Assembly (NCBI RefSeq): GCF_009764355.1
Contig: NZ_LNUA01000002.1
Span: forward strand, 1-9,819
DNA from: Companilactobacillus bobalius
GTDB lineage: Bacteria > Bacillota > Bacilli > Lactobacillales > Lactobacillaceae
Direction of reading: 5' to 3'
Length of the DNA stretch: 9,819 bases
The notes under the pieces are model-generated. The model did no database searches and was not told where the DNA came from. It was given only the letters and a program-made list of their open reading frames with translations. This document shows, piece after piece, positions 5,022 to 9,819 of this stretch. Made by a program: the position numbers and the translations under genes. The stretch's first letter is position 1; each line of letters opens with the position of its first letter.

Positions 5022-6926
5022 ATGAAATCGTACAATGTCCAATCCGAATATCAAGTAAAAAATAAGCAAACGAAATCAAAACATAAATTAGATCATGAAT
5101 CCACTGTCAGACTATGGAAATTAGTTATTTCAGCTGTATTTATGATTGCTGGATTCATAGGAATATTCGGTGAACCGATTAATATCGTCCTTTATTTCAT
5201 GGGTTACTTCGTTATTGGCGGAAGTATCGTCTTAAAAGCAGTTAAAAATATTTTTCATGGTGAAATTTTTGACGAAAATTTCTTAATGACAATTGCAACG
5301 GTTGGTGCTCTGATTTTAGGAGAGTATCCGGAAGCTGTCGCGGTCATGTTCTTCTATGAAGTAGGTAACTTATTTGAAGATATTGCGACAAATAATTCTA
5401 AAAAATCTATTTCAGCATTATTGGAAGTTAAACCAGTTTTTGCGACTATAAAAATGGCTTCAGGTACTAAGAAAGTTGATCCATCTAAAGTTCAAGTTGG
5501 ACAGATTATTATTGTTAGACCTGGTGAGAAGATTCCCTTAGATGGGACGGTCGTGTCTGGACAATCGATGGTTGATACATCAGCTTTAACAGGTGAATCG
5601 ATGCCTCGTAGTATTTATCAAAACGATGCCGCCATGAGTGGCTCTATCAATCAAAACGGTACTTTGGAGATTAAGGTCACAAAGATATATAGTGATTCTA
5701 CAGTTGCCAAAATATTGGATATGGTCCAAAATGCAAGCAATAAAAAGGCTCCGGCAGAGAAGTTCATTACACGTTTTGCCAAAATCTATACGCCGATCGT
5801 AGTTGCTATGGCAGTTGCACTAGCAATAATTCCGTCACTGTTTACTGGCAACTGGGGTGAATGGATCTCACGTGCCTTGGTATTCTTAGTTATCTCGTGT
5901 CCTTGTGCTCTAGTTATCTCAGTTCCACTGAGTTTCTTCAGCGGGATTGGAGCAGCATCTAAACAAGGTGTACTAGTAAAGGGTAGCAGTTATCTTGAAG
6001 CCTTGAATAGTGTTGATACAGTAGCCTTTGACAAGACTGGTACTTTGACAAAGGGGCAATTTGAAGTTGTTAAAATTGAACCTGTAGCTGGAGTTAAGAG
6101 ACAAGATTTATTAGGTATTGCGGCTGCAGCGGAACAGAATTCTACGCATCCAATCGCGCAGTCGATTATCAAAGCTTATAACGACGATATGAGTCAGTAT
6201 CAGGTCACAGATGCGAACGAACATGCTGGTCATGGTTTGAAGGCTATAGTCGATGGCAAACAAGTTGTAGTAGGTAATGATAAGGCAATGTCAGGAATTA
6301 ATTTCATCAGAGATAATGGAATTGGTACGGTTGTTTATGTCAGTGTTGACGGTAAGTTTATGGGTAGCATTGTGATTGCCGATGAGCCTAAGTCAGATGC
6401 ACAGGATGCAATTGAATTATTACATCAACGTGGGATTAAGAGTGCCATGTTGACTGGTGATAATGCCATAGTTGGTAGATCGATTGCGGATAAGCTTAAG
6501 TTAGACAATGTCTATACTGACTTGTTACCTGAAGATAAGGTTAATATTGTTGAAAAATTACTTGCAACATCTAAGAAGAAAAATAAAAAAGTGGCCTTTA
6601 TTGGTGATGGTATCAATGATACGCCAGTATTAACGACGGCTGATATCGGGTTCGCCATGGGCGGTCTTGGTAGTGATGCTGCAGTTGAAGCGGCCGATAT
6701 TGTTATTATGGGTGACGAACCTTCCAAGGTTTCTAAGACGATTAAAATTGCTCAGGTGACTAGAAAAATAGTTATGGAGAATATTAGTTTTGCCATAGGG
6801 ATCAAAGTTTTGTTCTTAATTCTGGGAGCCTTCGGTTTCGTAGGCATGTGGCAAGCAGTATTTGCCGATGTCGGTGTCACCGTTATAGCGGTATTAAACG
6901 CTGTTAGATTACAATTCTTGAAGTGA
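5022..6926 (+). CDS. cadA: Zn/Cd/Pb-type P1B-2 metal efflux ATPase (CadA/ZntA class)
   Basis: The protein has 634 aa from ATG 5022, chosen for GGGAGG nine bases upstream (5007-5012). Upstream in-frame starts at 4962 and 5013 lie in the operator or too close to that site. It pumps divalent soft metals out of the cytoplasm at ATP cost. Motifs in order are the actuator TGES at 190-193, transmembrane SCPCALVISVP with Cys-Pro-Cys at 293-295, the phosphorylated Asp337 in DKTGT, the P1B-typical His-Pro at 376-377, TGDN at 478-481 and GDGIND at 528-533. Lys595 in GIKVLF and Asp616 in FADVG complete the P1B-2 metal-site pattern. The N-terminus is a short Lys-rich segment with no heavy-metal-associated domain and no CxxC, unlike staphylococcal CadA. 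It is divergent from the SmtB-like sensor and ends in a strong terminator. Which metals it exports is inferred from class. Confidence 0.92.
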   Translation: MKSYNVQSEYQVKNKQTKSKHKLDHESTVRLWKLVISAVFMIAGFIGIFGEPINIVLYFMGYFVIGGSIVLKAVKNIFHGEIFDENFLMTIATVGALILGEYPEAVAVMFFYEVGNLFEDIATNNSKKSISALLEVKPVFATIKMASGTKKVDPSKVQVGQIIIVRPGEKIPLDGTVVSGQSMVDTSALTGESMPRSIYQNDAAMSGSINQNGTLEIKVTKIYSDSTVAKILDMVQNASNKKAPAEKFITRFAKIYTPIVVAMAVALAIIPSLFTGNWGEWISRALVFLVISCPCALVISVPLSFFSGIGAASKQGVLVKGSSYLEALNSVDTVAFDKTGTLTKGQFEVVKIEPVAGVKRQDLLGIAAAAEQNSTHPIAQSIIKAYNDDMSQYQVTDANEHAGHGLKAIVDGKQVVVGNDKAMSGINFIRDNGIGTVVYVSVDGKFMGSIVIADEPKSDAQDAIELLHQRGIKSAMLTGDNAIVGRSIADKLKLDNVYTDLLPEDKVNIVEKLLATSKKKNKKVAFIGDGINDTPVLTTADIGFAMGGLGSDAAVEAADIVIMGDEPSKVSKTIKIAQVTRKIVMENISFAIGIKVLFLILGAFGFVGMWQAVFADVGVTVIAVLNAVRLQFLK

Positions 6927-6937
6927 TAAATAATTAT

Positions 6938-6977
6938 AAAAAGGTCCTCGCATTTTATTAAATGCGAGGACCTTTTT
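6938..6977. terminator. Bidirectional intrinsic terminator between the ATPase and acetyltransferase genes
   Basis: Perfect 18-bp arms (6938-6955 and 6960-6977) with core GGTCCTCGCATTT and loop TATT carry A-run and T-run flanks, so the hairpin works on both strands. It sits 11 bp after the ATPase stop and nine bp from the acetyltransferase stop, serving both converging genes. Confidence 0.92.
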
Positions 6978-6986
6978 TGTAAATAC

Positions 6987-7631
6987 TTATTTTGTCCATT
7001 CTTTGATCTTATCCAATGATAATTCATTAACAGTAAGTTCTTTGATATGGGCAGTTATCCAGTCGATATCCTTATTCCACCATTGCAGCTTTTCTAGTTC
7101 ATTAATCATATCATCAGAGAATCTTTGTTTAATTAGTTTGGCAGGATTACCGCCAACGATTGAGTATGGTTCCACATTGCTAGTTACAAGACTGTTTGCA
7201 CCGATTATGGCACCATCACCAATATGAACACCGGGTAGAACAGTGACATTTTGACCAAACCATACGTCGTTACCGACTGTCGTATCGCCCTTTAGAGGTA
7301 AGTCATCTAGAGTAGGTGTGTTGGCTTCCCAACCGTTACCCTGAATATTAAATGGGTAAGTTGAAATGCCCTTCATCACGTGATTTGCACCATTCATAAT
7401 GAATTCGATACCTTGGGCAATTGAACAGAACTTGCCGATTATTAGTTTGTCACCTAGGAATTCGTAATGGTGAGTGACGTGTTTTTCAAAATTCTCTGGT
7501 TCAGATTTATCATCGTAATACGTGTAGTCGCCCACGATAATATTTGGGGATTTGATTGTATTTTTGATGTAGACCATTTCTTTGATATTGGGGTTGGGAT
7601 AGATTGAATTCGGATCGGGGTATGATTTCAT
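6987..7631 (-). CDS. Vat-like hexapeptide-repeat O-acetyltransferase (xenobiotic acetyltransferase family)
   Basis: The protein has 214 aa from ATG 7631, with AAGGAG six bases upstream. It belongs to the left-handed beta-helix acetyltransferases that use acetyl-CoA. The sequence holds IGKFCSIAQGIEFIMNGANH with His84 as the likely catalytic base, then STYPFN, GNGWE and DDLPLKGDTTVGNDVW. The hexapeptide run VLPGVHIGDGAIIGANSLV follows, then VGGNPAKLIKQRF and a C-terminal helical part with WWN. This order and the length are those of streptogramin A acetyltransferases such as VatD (about 209 aa), and also of related chromosomal acetyltransferases of unknown substrate. Streptogramin resistance is therefore possible but not shown. 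The gene is divergent from a GntR regulator, which probably controls it. Confidence 0.85.
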   Translation of the reverse strand: MKSYPDPNSIYPNPNIKEMVYIKNTIKSPNIIVGDYTYYDDKSEPENFEKHVTHHYEFLGDKLIIGKFCSIAQGIEFIMNGANHVMKGISTYPFNIQGNGWEANTPTLDDLPLKGDTTVGNDVWFGQNVTVLPGVHIGDGAIIGANSLVTSNVEPYSIVGGNPAKLIKQRFSDDMINELEKLQWWNKDIDWITAHIKELTVNELSLDKIKEWTK

Positions 7632-7653
7632 GAGATGCTCCTTAAATTTAATT

Positions 7654-7691
7654 GCTGTTATTTAACAGCCGTTACATATATTATAATGTAA
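7654..7691. promoter_or_regulatory. Two candidate GntR operators in the divergent intergenic region
   Basis: GCTGTTA-TT-TAACAGC (7654-7669) is a perfect inverted repeat downstream of the acetyltransferase -10 box. TTACAT/ATGTAA (7672-7677 and 7686-7691) flanks that -10 box symmetrically. Either could be bound by the neighbouring GntR/HutC protein to control both divergent genes. The sequence does not say which one is used. Confidence 0.5.
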
Positions 7692-7708
7692 GAATACATA
7701 ATAATTAA
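7680..7708 (-). promoter_or_regulatory. Promoter of the acetyltransferase gene
   Basis: On the minus strand there is TTAATT (7708-7703), 17 bp, then a perfect TATAAT (7685-7680). The -35 box is weak (three of six), which would suit a regulated promoter. The adjacent inverted repeats overlap the -10 box and the start region. Confidence 0.55.
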
Positions 7709-7734
7709 TATAGATGAACCATGGAGATAATAAA

Positions 7735-8409
7735 ATGATAGCAGGAAGTTTATATCAGAGAATTGCCAGTGATATTAAAAAGAATATTTTATCAGGTAAG
7801 TATGAAGTAGGAAACCTTATACCAACAGAGAACGAATTAGAGAAAATGTATAATGTCAGCAAAATCACGGTCCGTAATGCGGTTGAATTACTAGTCAGTG
7901 AGGGTTATTTGGTTAAGAAAAGTGGAATCGGAACGACGGTTATTAGCAACAACTTGTTCAATAAATTATCAAAAGCCAGATCATTCTCATCTATTGTCGA
8001 TGAACACGGTGATTTAACTAAGAAGATTCTACAGATCAAATTAGTTTCGCCAAAGGGAACTCCTTTTGAGGAATCTGGTAAGCAACAGGTTTTGTATATT
8101 AAACGTCTTTATTCACTGGATGATAAGCCGTTCATAATTTTTGAACACTATCTTCCAAATGTTGCGATTCAAAATGAATTGAAAGATTTGCGTCACAAAT
8201 CACTCTACAAAATACTCCAAGAGAGTGGTCAAGAAGTGGCTAGTTTCAAAGATGAATTCAAGGCCGTTAATCTAAAAGATGATGACAAGGAGTTATTGGG
8301 TAAGTCGGATACTTTGGCGCTTAATCGTGTTAGAAGAGGTTTTGATCGCTTTGGCAATCTAGTCGAATATTCATTAGCTATGGTAGCGTCAAGAATCTTG
8401 TGTAAATGA
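7735..8409 (+). CDS. GntR-family (HutC/UTRA-type) regulator with an IS-altered C-terminus
   Basis: The protein has 224 aa from ATG 7735, where GGAGA lies seven bases upstream. An ATG seven codons earlier (7714) has no ribosome site. Residues about 5-70 form the GntR winged helix (IPTENELEKMYNVSKITVRNAVELL, then GYLVKKSGIGTTV). Residues about 85-215 resemble a UTRA effector domain, including KRLYSLDDKPFIIFEHYLP and RVRRGFDRFGNLVEYSLAM. Codons 217-224 (VASRILCK) are supplied by the 48-bp IS-like end at 8382. HutC-type proteins usually continue after the EYS block with a short strand such as YRGDRY, so about 10-20 native residues are probably lost. The protein may bind DNA but sense its ligand poorly. 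It is divergent from the acetyltransferase gene and likely regulates it. The ligand is unknown. Confidence 0.82.
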   Translation: MIAGSLYQRIASDIKKNILSGKYEVGNLIPTENELEKMYNVSKITVRNAVELLVSEGYLVKKSGIGTTVISNNLFNKLSKARSFSSIVDEHGDLTKKILQIKLVSPKGTPFEESGKQQVLYIKRLYSLDDKPFIIFEHYLPNVAIQNELKDLRHKSLYKILQESGQEVASFKDEFKAVNLKDDDKELLGKSDTLALNRVRRGFDRFGNLVEYSLAMVASRILCK

Positions 8410-8429
8410 AATGCCTTCGTACATATAAT
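8382..8429 (+). mobile_element. IS256-family-like terminal fragment, right copy
   Basis: Identical over 48 bp to 4472-4519 and in the same orientation, it has its outer edge inside the gntR 3' end. After 8429 the two copies diverge. From 8430 to about 8554 no gene is seen. That DNA may be further IS interior, but I cannot recognise transposase coding in it. The outer TTGACG faces back into gntR on the minus strand. Confidence 0.6.
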
Positions 8430-8554
8430 ATGTAACTAACTTCGGTTTTCAGTCGTTCATTCCGTCAAGAACGGGTAATATTTTTTGAAACCTACAAAAA
8501 ATTCTCATGCCTAGTACTCGACTACATTCTCACTCAAGGTTCAAAAGACATAAC

Positions 8555-8683
8555 TTATAAGTTAAATTTGTGTGAACTCGTTGTAATTGTGGTGAGTTCA
8601 TGCATTTGTAGCGCAAGAAAACCCACTACCAACAGACTGATAACTGATACAACTAGACTTATTTTTGTGATACTATTCTTCAT
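8555..8683 (-). CDS. Small single-pass membrane protein, 42 aa, unrecognised
   Basis: ATG 8683 is preceded by GAAAGGAAG (8691-8699) seven bases away, the same ribosome site and spacing as rep. The product begins MKNSITKISL, has one hydrophobic segment of about 16 residues (SLVVSVISLLVVGFLA) after a Lys-containing start, then a polar Thr/Ser-rich tail ending SSHKFNL. It is co-directional with rep and starts 114 bp after the rep stop, with a hairpin between them. The size, charge and single membrane span fit a small membrane peptide, for instance a type I toxin, but it does not match the Fst/Ldr consensus I know. No function is claimed. Coding is supported by the ribosome site and composition rather than by comparison. 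Confidence 0.6.
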   Translation of the reverse strand: MKNSITKISLVVSVISLLVVGFLALQMHELTTITTSSHKFNL

Positions 8684-8725
8684 AGTGAAACTTCCTTTCA
8701 AATGGTTGGTTGTTTTGCTAAATTT

Positions 8726-8770
8726 AGGGATACCGTGAGCTGTGGAGGCTAGGGCGGTATCCCTCTTTTT
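8726..8770 (+). terminator. Hairpin terminator between rep and the small membrane ORF, oriented rightward
   Basis: AGGGATACCG (8726-8735) and CGGTATCCCT (8755-8764) form a perfect 10-bp stem with a 19-base loop, followed by C and five T residues (8766-8770) on the plus strand. On the minus strand, the direction of rep, the hairpin is followed by AAATTT rather than a T run. It should therefore end rightward transcripts, either from gntR or an antisense RNA across the small ORF. For the rep transcript it would act as a structured intercistronic leader. Confidence 0.7.
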
Positions 8771-8797
8771 ATTATGAACATCATTTCCCCCCTTATA

Positions 8798-9568
8798 TTA
8801 AAAACGTGGGTTACGAATAAAATTATTGTGAATTTCGACTTGAACTACCTCACGACCACGGCGTGCTTGAAATAAAGATAAGTCCATATCATCAATTTCA
8901 AGGTTAATTTCTGCAATAGCTGGGTTTAATATTTTATCTTTTAAACGTCCATAGGTGTAACTTTCAGGCGAACCTAACCATTCTTTCCACTCATCAGGCG
9001 TTCCTTGAACAATGGCAATTGAACTACCGTTATCTTTATCAGCTTCACGGATCAATTTGTATAACAAAATAGAATATTTACTTTTCAGTTTAACGGTATC
9101 AACGAGTAAGTATTGGGTGTAGTGCCCTTTATCTTTTAATTGCAACAAAAATGGCGCAAATTCTTCATTGATTTTGATTTGAAGTTGTCCATTTTCCCAA
9201 ATATGCACAACTTCAAACCACCCCGTTAGAGTAATACGACGATCCGTCTCACTATAAATACGAAGGCTTTTAGCACGCATGTCTTCTAAATTTTGGGCAA
9301 GTTGCGAGTACGTACGACCGCTACGCTTTAATTCAAGGACATTAGACAGCTCATACATTGACGTATGAATGATATTAAAGTGTTTATCATCAGGTTTAAT
9401 CTTAGAAACAACAAAGTCCATAATCTTCAATTCACGGGCATTTAAATCATGACGTGCCTTAGTAATTAGGTCATTATGTTCAGCCACCTGAAAATATTGT
9501 TGGTCTTTAAAATCTTCTTTATTAAAGTTACGGTCACTGACCCATAACATATTGCGTTTATCGACCAT
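8798..9568 (-). CDS. rep: Rep_3-family plasmid replication initiator
   Basis: The protein has 256 aa from ATG 9568, with GAAAGGAAG (9576-9584) seven bases upstream. It would bind the 22-bp iterons and start theta replication at the adjacent origin. The first winged-helix domain spans about residues 25-140, including NDLITKARHDLNARELKIMD and TGWFEVVHIWENGQLQIKIN. The second covers about 145-250, including KLKSKYSILLYKLIREA, LNPAIAEINLEIDDMDLSLF and the closing GREVVQVEIHNNF. This order is that of the Rep_3/RepB initiators of lactobacillus plasmids. It ends soon after the second domain, so it is at the short end for the family, and a C-terminal extension found in some relatives is absent. The upstream iterons make negative self-control likely. 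No partition genes accompany it. Confidence 0.9.
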   Translation of the reverse strand: MVDKRNMLWVSDRNFNKEDFKDQQYFQVAEHNDLITKARHDLNARELKIMDFVVSKIKPDDKHFNIIHTSMYELSNVLELKRSGRTYSQLAQNLEDMRAKSLRIYSETDRRITLTGWFEVVHIWENGQLQIKINEEFAPFLLQLKDKGHYTQYLLVDTVKLKSKYSILLYKLIREADKDNGSSIAIVQGTPDEWKEWLGSPESYTYGRLKDKILNPAIAEINLEIDDMDLSLFQARRGREVVQVEIHNNFIRNPRF

Positions 9569-9599
9569 AAATTTTCTTCCTTTCGAACATACATTTTAT

Positions 9600-9627
9600 T
9601 TTATAAATACACTCTATTACTAATTAA
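9600..9627 (-). promoter_or_regulatory. Possible rep promoter
   Basis: On the minus strand TATAAA (9605-9600) lies 16 bases after TTAATT (9627-9622), between the iterons and the rep ribosome site. The -35 match is poor and the region is AT-rich throughout, so the exact boxes are uncertain. The position between iterons and rep is as expected. Confidence 0.35.
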
Positions 9628-9650
9628 CACTAAAGTAAAGTGATTTTTAT

Positions 9651-9799
9651 TTTTTTGGTGTTGAGTGGTGTGCTTTTTGGTGTTGAGTGGTGTGCTTTTT
9701 GGTGTTGAGTGGTGTGCTTTTTGGTGTTGAGTGGTGTGCTTTTTGGTGTTGAGTGGTGGGCTTTTTGGTGTTGAGGGGTGTGCTTTTTGGTGTTCTATT
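9651..9799. repeat. Iteron array of the plasmid origin, upstream of rep (right end of window)
   Basis: A half-unit (9651-9667, T run plus GGTGTTGAGTG) is followed by four perfect 22-bp units (9668-9755). A degenerate unit (9756-9777, GTGGG start and GAGGG end) and the CTATT-ending unit (9778-9799) close the array. They match the units at 1-132. The array starts about 80 bp upstream of the rep ATG, the normal place for Rep-binding iterons. Confidence 0.9.
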
Positions 9800-9819
9800 A
9801 GTGCTATAAACGTTGATAT
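9778..9819. repeat. Terminal overlap with positions 111-152 (circular molecule)
   Basis: These 42 bases are identical to 111-152, including the unique CTATTAGTGCTATAAACG segment beyond the last iteron. An exact end-to-end repeat of this kind is what an untrimmed circular assembly shows. The neighbouring iterons at the two ends differ in number and at a few bases. Confidence 0.8.

Noticed and set aside
5990..7027. Minus-strand frames at 5990-6172, 6512-6727 and 6752-7027
   Set aside because: They are antisense to conserved ATPase motifs or cross the terminator at 6938-6977.
7003..7227. Plus-strand 74-aa frame
   Set aside because: It is antisense to the C-terminal half of the acetyltransferase, with no independent support.
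8461..8486. CCGT/ACGG hairpin followed by a T run as the gntR terminator
   Set aside because: The stem is only four pairs and the T run starts six bases after the stem; too weak to call.

Overview
The window looks like an almost complete small mobilizable plasmid, roughly 9.7 kb, from a lactic acid bacterium, most likely Lactobacillaceae. The basis is an iteron-controlled Rep_3 initiator, a MobC/MobA/MobB cassette, strong AAGGAGG-type ribosome sites, low-GC genes and IS6- and IS256-type remnants. The last 42 bases (9778-9819) repeat bases 111-152 exactly, and 22-bp iterons sit at both ends. The window is therefore best read as a circular molecule whose ends overlap inside the origin.

Layout. 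Positions 1-132 and 9651-9799 are iteron arrays of the replication origin, next to an AT-rich stretch and a cluster of hairpins (to about 530). The mobilization operon runs leftward: mobC (1899-2252), mobA (775-1917) and mobB (639-1190). MobB is encoded largely inside mobA in another frame. A two-tier hairpin terminator lies at 494-529 and a near-consensus promoter at 2334-2362. From 2363 to 2829 there is non-coding DNA that probably holds oriT. A 5'-truncated IS6-family transposase (2830-3267) with its right inverted repeat ends 25 bp from an ANT(6) aminoglycoside (streptomycin) adenylyltransferase gene (3353-4201, leftward). Upstream of that gene is the 3' stump of another gene (4210-4471), cut by a 48-bp sequence that looks like an IS256-family end.

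Positions 4535-8409 form a metal and acetyltransferase module. It holds an SmtB-type ArsR sensor (leftward) divergent from a P1B-2 Zn/Cd/Pb-type ATPase (rightward), a perfect-stem terminator, a Vat-like hexapeptide acetyltransferase (leftward), and a divergent GntR/HutC regulator (rightward). The last eight residues of the GntR protein come from a second, identical copy of the 48-bp IS256-like end. The module is thus bracketed by two direct copies of one IS end.

Positions 8430-9650 hold a 42-aa membrane-protein gene not long enough for routine ORF calling, a hairpin terminator facing the opposite way, and the rep gene with its leader.

Working picture: a theta-type, Rep-iteron plasmid that can be mobilized by a helper conjugation system and has collected an aminoglycoside-resistance gene and a metal-efflux/acetyltransferase block through insertion sequences. 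The insertion scars probably changed how ant(6) is transcribed and altered the GntR C-terminus. I see no clearly new multi-gene system. The most interesting points are the paired IS scars with their gene fusions, the mobA/mobB overlap, and the small membrane ORF beside rep.
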